64,000 nucleotides of DNA from Ascidiimonas aurantiaca (GCF_037646345.1 NZ_JBBEWR010000009.1:1-64000); one strand, 5' to 3'; shown: positions 8,061 through 17,581, counted from the stretch's first letter. Numbers and translations are program-made. Notes: a model not told the origin generated them from the sequence alone.

Positions 8061-9194
8061 TTAATCGACAAAATCGTGTATTTTGTAAATTATTTCCTGA
8101 TAATCAGTGCTGTTCTTTACAAAGTCTTTATCTGAAATATCCAGTATCAGTATTTTTTGATCTTTATGTGTTTTCATAAATTCAAAATATCCCTGATTAA
8201 TTTCTTCCAGGTAGCTTGCAGGAATGTTTTTTTCATAATCCCGCCCTCTTTTTCTTATGTTTTCAAGTAACCTCTCAGTATTTTGATAGAGATAAACATA
8301 CAGATCAGGTTTTACCGCCTCTTTATACATAAGATTAAAAAGTTTACGGTAGAGTTTAAACTCTTCTTCCTGCAACGTGACCCTTGCAAAGATGAGCGAT
8401 TTAAAAATATCGTAATCACTTACCATAAAATGATAGAAAAGGTCGTGCTGTGAAGTATCTTCGGTAAATTGTTGATACCGGTCTGCCAGAAAAGACATTT
8501 CTAACGGAAACGCATATCGGTTTCGGTCTTCATAAAATTTAGGTAAAAACGGATTGTCTGCAAATCGCTCCAATATGAGCTTTCCATTAAAGTCATTGGC
8601 TATTTTGGTAGCCAGAGTGGTTTTTCCAGACCCAATGTTTCCTTCTATAGCAACAAAATTGAACCGGGAAAAATCATTTTTACGATTTATCTCAAAAGTA
8701 TGATGTGTTTGCCGTAGCAGGCTTTTATCAGTACATTCATGAAGAAGGTCTATAACCGGTTTTTTTAAAGTAGGGTGTACTTTACCCGGAGCAATATCAG
8801 CCAGGGGCAACAGTACAAACCTTCTGTTTTGCAACTGCGGATGAGGTATTTTTAAAATGTCTTTTTCCAGAACCTGGTCATTGTAAAACAGTATGTCAAT
8901 ATCTAGGGTTCGGGCCTGGTAACCAGAGGTAGAAGAGCGCTCTCTGCCTTGTGATTTTTCAATTTCAATGCATTTCTGTAGTAATTCATCGGGAGACAGT
9001 TCTGTGTCCAAAGCTATACAGGCATTTAGAAATGGGTCACTTTTAAAGCCCCAGGACGGACTTTCATATACCCCTGAAGCGGCCTTTACCGTTCCTGCAT
9101 TTTTATCAAGTGCCTGTAATGCCGATTTTAGATTTTGCCACCGGTCCCCAATATTACTGCCTAAAGAGATATATACCCTTCTTAAACTTTTCAT
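8061..9194 (-). CDS. folK: FolK-deoxynucleoside kinase fusion protein
   Basis: A 377-residue two-domain protein. Residues 1 to about 165 are 6-hydroxymethyl-7,8-dihydropterin pyrophosphokinase (folate synthesis), with YISLGSNIGDR at the start and the ARTLDIDILFY signature. Residues from about 175 form a deoxynucleoside kinase with P-loop AIEGNIGSGKTT and an RxRGRDYE-type lid (IRKRGRDYE), which phosphorylates deoxynucleosides in salvage. I believe this fusion is common in Bacteroidetes. The ATG at 9194 gives MKSLRRVYISLGSNIGD, the expected N-terminus; the frame is open 13 codons further up. Divergent from sppA with a 76-base spacer. Confidence 0.93.
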   Translation of the reverse strand: MKSLRRVYISLGSNIGDRWQNLKSALQALDKNAGTVKAASGVYESPSWGFKSDPFLNACIALDTELSPDELLQKCIEIEKSQGRERSSTSGYQARTLDIDILFYNDQVLEKDILKIPHPQLQNRRFVLLPLADIAPGKVHPTLKKPVIDLLHECTDKSLLRQTHHTFEINRKNDFSRFNFVAIEGNIGSGKTTLATKIANDFNGKLILERFADNPFLPKFYEDRNRYAFPLEMSFLADRYQQFTEDTSQHDLFYHFMVSDYDIFKSLIFARVTLQEEEFKLYRKLFNLMYKEAVKPDLYVYLYQNTERLLENIRKRGRDYEKNIPASYLEEINQGYFEFMKTHKDQKILILDISDKDFVKNSTDYQEIIYKIHDFVD

Positions 9195-9234
9195 AATAGA
9201 AAGGCAAAGTAAGTAAAACAAATTCACAAACAAT

Positions 9235-9242
9235 TATCTTTG
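9235..9242 (+). promoter_or_regulatory. Candidate -7 element of sppA
   Basis: TATCTTTG matches the Bacteroidetes TAnnTTTG -7 box exactly and lies 28 bases before the sppA ATG. No clear TTG box is found at the expected distance upstream, so this is a partial match. Confidence 0.35.
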
Positions 9243-9270
9243 CTTGTTATTGTTAATAAGTTTTGACGCT

Positions 9271-11040
9271 ATGAATTTTCTTAAAAATGTACTCTCTGCT
9301 ACACTCGGGGTACTCATTGCAGCAGGTATTCTTTTTGTAGTATTCTTCATGTTTATTGCTCTCTTAAGTGCAGGGTCTGAAGAGACCGTAAAAGTAAAAA
9401 ACAACTCAGTATTGACCGTCTCTTTTAAAGAGCCGTTAAAAGATTACGGGGGTAAATACCTTTTTGAGGAGTTGGATTATACTTTTGAGAACTACAATGG
9501 GTTAAATCATGCATTACAGGCCATTGCCCATGCAAAAAATGACGATAAAATAAAAGGAATAAACATTCATGCCGATTTTATGATCGCGGGGTTGGCACAG
9601 ATAAAAGCGCTTAGAGAAGCACTTATTGATTTTAAAGAATCGGGTAAATTTGTGTATGCGTATGCTGATATTTACGGGCAAAAAGAATATTATCTCGCCT
9701 CGGTGGCAGATTCTGTATTTGTAAACCCTCATGGCGAATTGTTTTTTAGAGGGCTGGCCTCAGAAGTGTTATATTTTAAAGATATTCAGGAAAAATCAGG
9801 GATCTCTATGGAAGTAGTGCGTCACGGAAAATATAAAAGTGCCGTAGAGCCCTTTTTGTCAAATAAGATGAGCGATGCTAACCGTGAGCAGATTTCAGTT
9901 TTATTACATGCCTTGTGGAATGAAATGATAGACGATGTATCTCGCGATCGGGGAGTTGATAAACAAACCCTAAATCGTATTGCCGATGAATTGGGAGCAC
10001 GTACTCCCGAATTGGCCGTACGATCGGGCCTCATAGACAGATCACTGTACCATGACGAGTATCTCAAAACCATTGCAAATGTACTAATGGCAGATGCTAC
10101 CCAGGATGTAGAGTTCATTTCCTTAGAAGAATATTCGGAATATGCCCAAAGTAAAAATAAAGTAAAAAAACGCGCCAATAGAATAGCGGTTATCTATGCG
10201 CAGGGAGATATTCTCTATGGTGAAGGGAATGATGAGGCAATTGGTCAGGGTATTATTGCCAAATCACTTAAGGAAGCCAGGGAAGACAGCAAGGTCAAAG
10301 CCATTGTTTTACGTATTGATTCTCCCGGGGGTAGTGCGCTGGCCTCAGATATTATATGGCGTGAAGTAGAAGTTACCAAAAAAGAAAAGCCCGTAGTAGT
10401 TTCTATGGGAAATGTGGCTGCTTCCGGCGGGTATTATCTGGGAGTGGGAGCCGAAAAAATATTTGCAGAACCTACTACCATAACCGGCTCTATAGGAGTG
10501 TTTAGTGTTTTACCCAATATAAAAGGACTTGCAGATAAGATAGGTATTAATGCAGAGCAGGTAACCACCCATGAACAATCTTTGGGGTATTCGGTTTTTG
10601 AACCTATGTCTGAAGCGTATTACACAGAAGCAAAAGAAGGTATAGAAACCATATACGACACATTTTTGCAACGTGTTGCCGAAGGACGTAATTTAACCGT
10701 TGCCCAGGTAGATAGTATGGCTCAGGGGCGTGTCTGGAGTGGGGTAGAAGCGCTGGATCTTGGGTTGGTAGATGCATTGGGAGGGCTGGATGATGCAGTG
10801 AAATATGCCGCAGAAATAGCCCAAGTAGAGGAATATGGACTTGTAAGCTATCCTGTGTATAAAACCAGTTTCGAAGAAATGTTTGAAAACTTATTCGGGA
10901 TACCAGGTATTATGAGCAAAGAACGTATCTTAAAAGAAGAAATAGGAGCAGAAGCATATAACCTTCTCCGGAGAATTAAAAACCTGGCAGGGCAAAGTGG
11001 GGTACAGGCACGGTTGCCGTACGAACTCAAAATACAATAA
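9271..11040 (+). CDS. sppA: Signal peptide peptidase SppA (67K type)
   Basis: A 589-residue membrane-anchored serine protease that degrades signal peptides left after protein export. It has one N-terminal membrane helix (residues about 8-30, ATLGVLIAAGILFVVFFMF) and two tandem Clp-like halves. The catalytic Lys is in GKYKSAVEPF (Lys189) and the Ser in GNVAASGGYYLG (Ser385), matching the Ser-Lys dyad of the long SppA form. The ATG at 9271 is chosen because it starts directly before the membrane helix; an upstream ATG in frame adds nine residues. The stop is two bases from the next gene, so the two are probably one operon. Confidence 0.95.
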   Translation: MNFLKNVLSATLGVLIAAGILFVVFFMFIALLSAGSEETVKVKNNSVLTVSFKEPLKDYGGKYLFEELDYTFENYNGLNHALQAIAHAKNDDKIKGINIHADFMIAGLAQIKALREALIDFKESGKFVYAYADIYGQKEYYLASVADSVFVNPHGELFFRGLASEVLYFKDIQEKSGISMEVVRHGKYKSAVEPFLSNKMSDANREQISVLLHALWNEMIDDVSRDRGVDKQTLNRIADELGARTPELAVRSGLIDRSLYHDEYLKTIANVLMADATQDVEFISLEEYSEYAQSKNKVKKRANRIAVIYAQGDILYGEGNDEAIGQGIIAKSLKEAREDSKVKAIVLRIDSPGGSALASDIIWREVEVTKKEKPVVVSMGNVAASGGYYLGVGAEKIFAEPTTITGSIGVFSVLPNIKGLADKIGINAEQVTTHEQSLGYSVFEPMSEAYYTEAKEGIETIYDTFLQRVAEGRNLTVAQVDSMAQGRVWSGVEALDLGLVDALGGLDDAVKYAAEIAQVEEYGLVSYPVYKTSFEEMFENLFGIPGIMSKERILKEEIGAEAYNLLRRIKNLAGQSGVQARLPYELKIQ

Positions 11041-11042
11041 GT

Positions 11043-11759
11043 ATGTCTGAAAAAGACCGGAAAATAGCATTCAGGATCTATCTTTTCCTGGGTTCTTTGT
11101 TTATTACCTCATTAGTAGTTTCCAATCTTATTTTCCAAAAGTTTTTTTACTGGCATCCTTTTGGAAACATAGAGATTTTTGGAGCCCCACTGTTTGAGAT
11201 ATCTGTTGGGATATTACCCTATCCTATTACCTTTCTTATTACAGATCTCATTTCAGAGATCTACGGTAAGAAAATGGCAAATCAGGTAGTTACTGCCGGT
11301 ATCTTTGCTTCTTTTTTCTCTATGGGAATTATTTTACTGGCCAATATAGTACCTGCCATACCTACATCTCCCGTAGGCGATGAAATGTTTTCCTCGGTCT
11401 TTGCATTGTCACCCATTGCCGTTTTAGCTTCTATGCTGGCATATCTGTTTGCCCAATATATAGATATTACCATCTATCATTTCTGGAAACGGCTTACCGG
11501 CGGTAAATATTTGTGGTTACGTAATAATTTTTCTACATTCAGTTCACAATTCATTGATACTTTTACCGTAGTATTGCTATTGTGCGTTTTTGAAGTGTTG
11601 CCCTGGCATATGTTTTACGGATTGCTCGTTAGCGGTTTTGTATTTAAAGTTATGGTAGCCGCTCTGGATACCCCGTTGCTCTACCTTTTTGTATATGTTC
11701 TTAGAAAGCGCTTTAAATTGGCATTAGGGGAAGAAATACCCCTTCAAAAAATAATTTAA
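11043..11759 (+). CDS. yhhQ: Queuosine precursor transporter (VUT/YhhQ family)
   Basis: A 238-residue inner-membrane protein with about six helices. The family segment GILPYPITFLITDLISEIYGKK lies near residue 60, and a second conserved part holds NNFSTFSSQFIDTFTVV. Members take up 7-deazaguanine precursors (preQ0/preQ1) for queuosine in tRNA. It starts two bases after sppA and is probably co-transcribed; I see no functional link to sppA. No queuosine gene is in the window, so the substrate rests on family alone. Confidence 0.88.
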   Translation: MSEKDRKIAFRIYLFLGSLFITSLVVSNLIFQKFFYWHPFGNIEIFGAPLFEISVGILPYPITFLITDLISEIYGKKMANQVVTAGIFASFFSMGIILLANIVPAIPTSPVGDEMFSSVFALSPIAVLASMLAYLFAQYIDITIYHFWKRLTGGKYLWLRNNFSTFSSQFIDTFTVVLLLCVFEVLPWHMFYGLLVSGFVFKVMVAALDTPLLYLFVYVLRKRFKLALGEEIPLQKII

Positions 11760-11799
11760 ATATTTATATAAACTATAGCCCTAATTAAATCGGTATATC

Positions 11800-14439
11800 G
11801 TGAAAAAGTTTAAAAAGATACTTAAAGTTTTAGTTATTGTTTTTTCCCTTCTTATTGTAATTCTTATAGCGGCTCCTATGCTATTTGAAGATAAAATAGT
11901 AGGGCTTATAAAAAGCAATATCAATAAAAATCTTAATGCGACCCTGGCTATCGAGGATTCTGATATTAGTTTGCTTCGAAATTTCCCGAAAGCTACTGTG
12001 GCACTAAAAAATATCTCACTGGTTAACCATGCCCCCTTTGAAGGAGATACTTTGTTTGCCGCAGGCACGTTAAAACTTCAGCTTTCCGTAAAGGAGTTGT
12101 TTAAAGGAGCAGGAACCCCCTTAAATATTCACAGTTTTTCACTGGATGAAGCACAGCTTACCATTCTGGAAGATGCCGAAGGAAACACCAACTATGACAT
12201 TGCCAAACCCAAGAGCATAGAAGAGGGGAGTAAAAACAAAGAAGCGAGTGATTTTACCCTTTCCCTTAAAGAATATTCAATTTCAAATGCAAGAGTGCGG
12301 TATTACACCCGGGAGAGTGGCATAGATATGGTAATTGAAGATATGAACCATTCAGGAAAAGGGGATCTCTCTCTTACTAATTCAAAGCTGGAAACCCGTA
12401 CGGAGGCAGTGGTATCGTTTGAGATGGATAGTATTAATTACTTGAACAGACATCCTGTTAAACTCAATGCACTTCTGGGAATTGATCTTTCTCAAAACAA
12501 ATATTCTTTTCTGGAAAACGAGGCCTTTGTTCATAAATTACCGCTTGTTTTTGACGGATTTGTAAAAGTTAATGAAAACAATCAGGAAGTAGCTATTACT
12601 TTTGAAACCCCATCTTCCGATTTCCGTAATTTCCTCGCAGTGATCCCGGAAACCTACGTAAAAAACCTGGAAACCATAGAAACCCGGGGAAATTTTACCG
12701 TAAAAGGAGAAATCAATGGCTTGGTAGATGAAAACAGTATTCCTCAGTTTGACATTTCTCTAATATCTGAAGATGCTATGTTTAAATACCCCGACCTGCC
12801 CAAAGCAGTAAACGATATCAAGATGCGCACCAGAGTAGTTAATAAAACGGGGAATACCGATGACACTTACATAGATATAGAGGCACTTTCCTTTCGTATA
12901 GATAAAGACGTATTTAATGCAAAAGCCCGCCTTGAGCACCTCACTACCAATCCGTATGTTCAGGCAGACATAAACGGGCGACTTGATCTTGCCAATGTAA
13001 GCAAAGCATACCCTATATCTTTGACTATCCCCCTTAAAGGCATCCTGGAAGCAGACGTTACTACAGCATTTGATATGGAAGCAGTTAAAACTAAAAATTT
13101 TGCCCGTACCCGTAGTAAAGGCCAAATATCCTTAATGGGGTTTGAGTACCAGTCTGATGAAATGGAAAACCCTTTGCTCATAAAAAACACCGCCCTTACT
13201 TTTAACCCGACAACGGTAACCCTGGAAGAACTGGATGCCACCACAGGTACTTCAGATATTCAGGCCAGTGGAACCATAAACAATCTTATCGGTTTTATGG
13301 TAAATAAAGAAAATCTGGAAGGTGTATTTACCCTTCGTTCCGGTTCTTTTACCGTAAGTGATTTTATGATGGAAGAAGAAAGAGAGGGTACCAAAGATGT
13401 TCAAAATAGCCAAAATGGTGAAGCTCTGAAGATTCCTTCTTTTCTGGACTGTACCATTACCGCACAGGCAGATCAGGTACATTATGATAACCTTACACTT
13501 AAAAATGTAAAAGGGACACTTGTGATTAAAGACGAGACCGCCTCCCTTAAAAACCTGAACTCTTCTCTTTTTGACGGGCAACTGGCCCTTAATGGCAGTG
13601 TTTCCACCAAACAGGAAACCCCTGTGTTTGATATGGCTCTCGGTATAAATGCCTTTAACATTAGTGAGTCTTTCAAAGCATTGGAGCTTTTTAAAGTACT
13701 TTCACCCTTGGCAGCTGCCATACAGGGAAAACTCAACTCGGCACTCTCTTTATCTGGTGCTCTTAATAGTGATCTCACTCCTAACCTTTCTACCATAAGT
13801 GGTGATGCCGTTGCAGAGTTACTGGCATCTTCCCTTAGTCCGGAATCTTCCAGTGCTCTAAATATCCTGGATAATAATCTCAGTTTTATAGATCTCAAAG
13901 AAGTGAATCTGGACAACCTTAAAACATCATTTACATTTGAGAACGGGCAGGTTACCATTAGCCCTTTGCAATTAAAATATAAAGACGTGGCTATAGAGGT
14001 TTCCGGCGGGCACGGTTTTGACAGATCACTCAACTATCAGGCTACCTTTAATGTACCTGCCAAATACCTGGGAAAAGAAGTATCTTCATTACTGGCGGGC
14101 ATAGAAGACAGGGAAGCGGATGAAATTACAGTACCGGTGCTCGCAAGTATAGGAGGAAGCATAACTGCTCCCGAAATACGTACAGACCTCAAACAGGCAG
14201 TTACCAATCTAACACAACAGCTGGCCGAAAGAAAAAAGAAACAACTGGTAAATAAAGGTAAAGATGCCGTGAAAGATGCGCTGGGCGGACTTTTAGGTAA
14301 AGATCAGAAGAAAGACACAACCCAAACCGATTCTGTAAAGAAGCCTGACCCGCTTAAAAAAGCGGCCGGCGGACTTTTTAATAAACTTCTTAAAAACACT
14401 AAAAAGGAAAAAGACACAACCTCAGTAAATAAACAATAA
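11800..14439 (+). CDS. AsmA-like envelope protein
   Basis: An 879-residue protein that starts with GTG at 11800. An N-terminal membrane helix (VLVIVFSLLIVILIAAPML) is followed by a long beta-rich periplasmic region typical of AsmA/YhjG-type proteins, including NPYVQADINGRLDLANV and a C-terminal GGSITAPEIRTDL motif close to the AsmA C-terminal pattern. The tail (about residue 800 on) is Lys-, Asp- and Thr-rich and probably disordered. AsmA-like proteins are linked to phospholipid transport between membranes and to outer-membrane assembly. It follows the transporter by 40 bases. Confidence 0.85.
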   Translation: MKKFKKILKVLVIVFSLLIVILIAAPMLFEDKIVGLIKSNINKNLNATLAIEDSDISLLRNFPKATVALKNISLVNHAPFEGDTLFAAGTLKLQLSVKELFKGAGTPLNIHSFSLDEAQLTILEDAEGNTNYDIAKPKSIEEGSKNKEASDFTLSLKEYSISNARVRYYTRESGIDMVIEDMNHSGKGDLSLTNSKLETRTEAVVSFEMDSINYLNRHPVKLNALLGIDLSQNKYSFLENEAFVHKLPLVFDGFVKVNENNQEVAITFETPSSDFRNFLAVIPETYVKNLETIETRGNFTVKGEINGLVDENSIPQFDISLISEDAMFKYPDLPKAVNDIKMRTRVVNKTGNTDDTYIDIEALSFRIDKDVFNAKARLEHLTTNPYVQADINGRLDLANVSKAYPISLTIPLKGILEADVTTAFDMEAVKTKNFARTRSKGQISLMGFEYQSDEMENPLLIKNTALTFNPTTVTLEELDATTGTSDIQASGTINNLIGFMVNKENLEGVFTLRSGSFTVSDFMMEEEREGTKDVQNSQNGEALKIPSFLDCTITAQADQVHYDNLTLKNVKGTLVIKDETASLKNLNSSLFDGQLALNGSVSTKQETPVFDMALGINAFNISESFKALELFKVLSPLAAAIQGKLNSALSLSGALNSDLTPNLSTISGDAVAELLASSLSPESSSALNILDNNLSFIDLKEVNLDNLKTSFTFENGQVTISPLQLKYKDVAIEVSGGHGFDRSLNYQATFNVPAKYLGKEVSSLLAGIEDREADEITVPVLASIGGSITAPEIRTDLKQAVTNLTQQLAERKKKQLVNKGKDAVKDALGGLLGKDQKKDTTQTDSVKKPDPLKKAAGGLFNKLLKNTKKEKDTTSVNKQ

Positions 14440-14992
14440 GGGGTAATTCAGGTTTTTTTAGATTAATTACCAATGCCATGAAGTTGTAAAGTCTGGCCAA
14501 TATTTATAACCATCTGGGGTAGGGAAATGACGCCTTATTTTTTGTGAAAAACAACAGCCTTATATACGCAAAAACAAGTGCTCTGTACATATATGGCCAG
14601 GGAAGTCATTATCCGAAAGAAAAAACCGAAACCATATCATATTCTATGAATACTATAGTAAGAGCGGTGCTTTTGGTAATTGCTATTTTTCAATTATTGA
14701 ATTAAAAAATCAGAAAACAGAACTCTTTAATTTCTTGATCACATGAGGAAATTACTTTCACTGTTTACCAATTAACCGTAAACCTTTTCTTTGCCCATAA
14801 GATCTGATTTTTCACAAAATGAGGTTTAACAATCTTCTTCTATTAGAATTATTCAGATATAGCTTACTCTCCATACAAAAAAATATGATTTTACTTAAAA
14901 GCATGAAGGTTGATTATTAATATTTTATAAGAAAATTAATATTAAATGATTTTTTCTTATAATTTTATAAAAAAATAACAACCTGAAAACCA
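14440..14992. other. Long AT-rich intergenic region
   Basis: About 550 bases with no supported gene. A 19-codon frame at 14646 (MNTIVRAVLLVIAIFQLLN) is too short to call. An 11-bp inverted repeat sits at 14925-14962, just before the regulator gene. The rest holds no motif I can name. It marks the start of the accessory island. Confidence 0.5.
14925..14962 (+). promoter_or_regulatory. Inverted repeat upstream of the regulator gene
   Basis: TTATAAGAAAA (14925-14935) and TTTTCTTATAA (14952-14962) form a perfect 11-bp inverted repeat with a 16-base spacer. It ends 30 bases before the regulator's ATG. It could be an operator, possibly for autoregulation, or a leader hairpin. AT-richness makes chance repeats more likely. 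Confidence 0.35.
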
Positions 14993-15652
14993 ATGAATTT
15001 TTTAATTATTGACCAAAACCTTTTGGTTATCGAGGGGTATAAAAATTTTTTGAATAATTCTTTCTCTTCTTCAGTTTCCAGTCTAACTATAATTAAATCT
15101 TACGAGCATATGAGAAACCATATATCAAATGATTTTTTGGGCTTCGAGAAGTATGATCTCATACTCTTAAGTATGAGTTCTGTGTTTACCTCATCTGATA
15201 GTATCCTAAAAGGAGAAGATGTGGGAGTGCTCTTAAAAAATAAAGTACCCAACGCCAGACTTATTATATTCTCATCATGTAGTGACGCTATTAGTATGTA
15301 TGATATGATAAAAAAAGTAGTCCCAGATGGTTTTCTAACTACGTTTAATCTCAGTTTTGAAGAGTTTGAAACAGCATGTAACAATGTTATTAACGGTATC
15401 CGCTATGTAAGCCCTTTAATTTCAAAAAAAATTAAACAGCTTTCGGGTATAGAGGTTTTATTAAAAAAACATAACCGAATCATTTTGCAATGTCTGGCCA
15501 GAGGTGTTAAAACAAAAGATATTCCGAAACATCTTCCTCTTTCATTAAGTGCTATAGAAAAACGTAAAGCAAAGCTAAAAACAGTGCTTTGCAATAAGAG
15601 CACTAGTGATATGGACCTGTTGAGTGAAGCCAAAAGAAGAGGACTTATCTAA
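14993..15652 (+). CDS. LuxR-type regulator with a degenerate receiver domain
   Basis: A 219-residue protein arranged like NarL/LuxR response regulators. An N-terminal receiver-like domain (MNFLIIDQNLLVIEGYKNFL, then YDLILLSMSS and LIIFSSCSD) is followed by a C-terminal helix-turn-helix (LARGVKTKDIPKHLPLSLSAIEKRK). At the position where receivers carry the phosphorylated Asp (usually LLDxxMP) this protein has Ser (LLSMSS), so control by phosphorylation is unlikely. No histidine kinase is adjacent. It probably controls the island downstream (15780-19981), which reads in the same direction; this is inference. Confidence 0.75.
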   Translation: MNFLIIDQNLLVIEGYKNFLNNSFSSSVSSLTIIKSYEHMRNHISNDFLGFEKYDLILLSMSSVFTSSDSILKGEDVGVLLKNKVPNARLIIFSSCSDAISMYDMIKKVVPDGFLTTFNLSFEEFETACNNVINGIRYVSPLISKKIKQLSGIEVLLKKHNRIILQCLARGVKTKDIPKHLPLSLSAIEKRKAKLKTVLCNKSTSDMDLLSEAKRRGLI

Positions 15653-15779
15653 AATTATATATACATCTGTAATTTCTTACCATTTGAACTTTAACATATT
15701 GTGTGGAAAAAACGTACATAAACGAGAAATTTTATATGTAATTTGTGCTAAGAATTATATGAAAAAAAGCTAGAATTAA

Positions 15780-16211
15780 ATGAAAATTGGAAACAGTTTT
15801 GCCAGAATTATAAAGGAGATGGTTTATCTCTTTCTTATTCTTTTCCTTTCTTATACATCATTTTTTAAAATGATGAATATGTCTTCCTTTCAAACCAATA
15901 TTTTCAAAACCGGGGTTTTTAGTGAACACATCATAGAACCTTTGTCTTATGCCGTTGTGATTTCTGAAATTATCTTAATCATAATTTTAATCTCTAAACG
16001 TGTTTTAGGACTGTATCTTTTCAGTGCAATGTTAATGGCTTTCACGATTTATATATCCTATTTAAACTACAATCAATTATACGAAGTGTGCGGATGCGGT
16101 GGAATACTTAACGGAATGCAATACAAGTACCATCTTTTAGTCAATCTGGGCTTAATAGCGGGAGCACTTTTTGTTTTAATGCAATATAAGAAAGGGGTTT
16201 ATGAAAAATAA
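15780..16211 (+). CDS. MauE/DoxX-like redox-associated membrane protein
   Basis: A 143-residue inner-membrane protein with four hydrophobic segments (near residues 12-30, 55-75, 78-97 and 118-137). It has a cysteine cluster VCGCGG in the third loop. This layout fits the MauE/DoxX-like family, whose members are thought to move reducing equivalents or assist thiol chemistry of exported proteins. Its 3' end overlaps the next gene by 11 bases. The exported peptide at 17302 has two Cys and is a possible client; that link is inferred. Confidence 0.8.
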   Translation: MKIGNSFARIIKEMVYLFLILFLSYTSFFKMMNMSSFQTNIFKTGVFSEHIIEPLSYAVVISEIILIIILISKRVLGLYLFSAMLMAFTIYISYLNYNQLYEVCGCGGILNGMQYKYHLLVNLGLIAGALFVLMQYKKGVYEK

Positions 16212-17292
16212 GTTTTTAACCATAGTATTAACCGTTATCGGGGTGTTTATATTAATGATAGTGTATCTCAACTTTACCACTTCACCAAATATTAAGATTT
16301 ATAGTTTTGAAAGGAATTTTAAAGATGCCAAAGAGATACTGACGTATGCAGATAAACTTGAAAATCCTTCCAGATCACAGTATGTTTTAGGGATAACTTC
16401 AGACGAGAACATGGTAGTTTGTTACGATTATGAAGAAACCGAGCAAAAAGACTCTTTAAACTATTCATTTTACTACTATGACACCTACTTTAATAATTTA
16501 GGTACCTATAAGGCAGTAGTTCCAAAAAATGTGAATGTTCTTTATACCGATACTCAAAAATTACTATTTGTTTTTTCATTTAAACTATATCGATACTTTT
16601 TTGAAACCGGTGAAATAAAGTTAATAGATCTCAAAGGCTTACAAATATCCTCTTTAATACCAACTAATACCCCAAATCAATATTTGTGTTTAGCTGAATA
16701 TGACAAACGTAACGGTTTTGAAACAGGGTTTTATCTAATAGATGCCGCTACTAATGAGATAACCCCTGTAAAAGCACTGGAAAACAATGAAGAAAGTAAA
16801 ATTACTGTGAATATGCTCAAATATTCAGGATATTTTAAAAAATCATCGGCGAACGATCTTATAGTATATTACTGCACCAAATACTCAAAAATATACTTTT
16901 TTAACAGTATAGGTACTTTTAAAAAAGAAATGGATACGGCAGACAGAACCCCTGCCCCTGTAGTAATTACATCTAAAGAAGGAATGAATTATTACAAACG
17001 GGGAAGTACCTGGAACAACAACCACGGGCTTCTTTTTGGAGACGGTGAAATAGGAGTTTTTTCGGCTCGAACCCAAGAGGCGAATGTGATCATTACCGAT
17101 TTTTATTCATTAAGCGATTTCGAGTATAAACGCAGTTATCGCACAAATTACAAAGGATTCAGTTCTTATGATATATTGAGTACTTATGGAACTAAAGAGA
17201 GAATTGTTTTCCTTTTTGATACATACTTTGCATCTTTTGATTTCTCGAGATATATAAATGATGATCAATTAATTACTAACAAAAACCTTTAA
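16201..17292 (+). CDS. Membrane-anchored periplasmic protein of probable beta-propeller type
   Basis: A 363-residue protein with one N-terminal membrane helix (FLTIVLTVIGVFILMIVYL) and a large outside domain rich in short beta strands. Repeating stretches such as YSFYYYDTYFNNLGTYKAV, KLYRYFFETGEIKLIDLKG and TGFYLIDAATNEITPVKAL look like propeller blades. I recognise no catalytic motif. It overlaps the MauE-like gene and is followed by the exported peptide gene 9 bases later. In Bacteroides, six-bladed propeller genes often sit beside genes for small exported NVEALA peptides; this pair may be a flavobacterial counterpart (inference). Confidence 0.6.
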   Translation: MKNKFLTIVLTVIGVFILMIVYLNFTTSPNIKIYSFERNFKDAKEILTYADKLENPSRSQYVLGITSDENMVVCYDYEETEQKDSLNYSFYYYDTYFNNLGTYKAVVPKNVNVLYTDTQKLLFVFSFKLYRYFFETGEIKLIDLKGLQISSLIPTNTPNQYLCLAEYDKRNGFETGFYLIDAATNEITPVKALENNEESKITVNMLKYSGYFKKSSANDLIVYYCTKYSKIYFFNSIGTFKKEMDTADRTPAPVVITSKEGMNYYKRGSTWNNNHGLLFGDGEIGVFSARTQEANVIITDFYSLSDFEYKRSYRTNYKGFSSYDILSTYGTKERIVFLFDTYFASFDFSRYINDDQLITNKNL

Positions 17293-17301
17293 TTTTTAAT
17301 T

Positions 17302-17538
17302 ATGAAAAACTATCTAAAAGTAATGGTAGTGGCAGCAGGTATTACGCTGGCTACCTTCAGCTCGTTCGACGTTCAGGCTACAAATGGAAATCAGTATCAG
17401 GTAGCAAATCAAGATATTTCTACTGATTTAGACACAGATCAACAGCCTACAGAAGGATGTAGAAGAACTGGTGATTGCGGAACAACTCCGGGTGGTGTTA
17501 AGCTAAACGGTAGCTGGACCATAGATCCAGCAAGATAA
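17302..17538 (+). CDS. Small exported cysteine-containing peptide
   Basis: A 78-residue product with a clear signal peptide (MKNYLKVMVVAAGITLATFS, cut near the VQA at residues 24-26). The mature part of about 50 residues is Asp/Gln/Thr-rich and contains CRRTGDCG, two Cys spaced by five residues, and a Gly/Thr-rich tail. Size and layout resemble the small exported peptides (NVEALA or DUF6520 types) encoded beside propeller and MauE genes. A strong terminator follows at 17551. It may be a signal or a substrate of the neighbouring membrane proteins. No family is assigned with certainty. Confidence 0.7.
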   Translation: MKNYLKVMVVAAGITLATFSSFDVQATNGNQYQVANQDISTDLDTDQQPTEGCRRTGDCGTTPGGVKLNGSWTIDPAR

Positions 17539-17550
17539 AACATGTTTTGA

Positions 17551-17581
17551 AAACTCCTCTAATGTTTTAGAGGGGTTTTTG
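17551..17581 (+). terminator. Terminator of the MauE-propeller-peptide operon
   Basis: AACTCCTCTAA (from 17552) pairs with TTAGAGGGGTT (from 17567) with one G-T pair and a 4-base loop, followed by TTTTTG. The hairpin starts 13 bases after the peptide stop codon. Confidence 0.8.

Noticed and set aside
14646..14705. 19-codon frame MNTIVRAVLLVIAIFQLLN
   Set aside because: Very short, hydrophobic, no partner; likely chance in AT-rich DNA.
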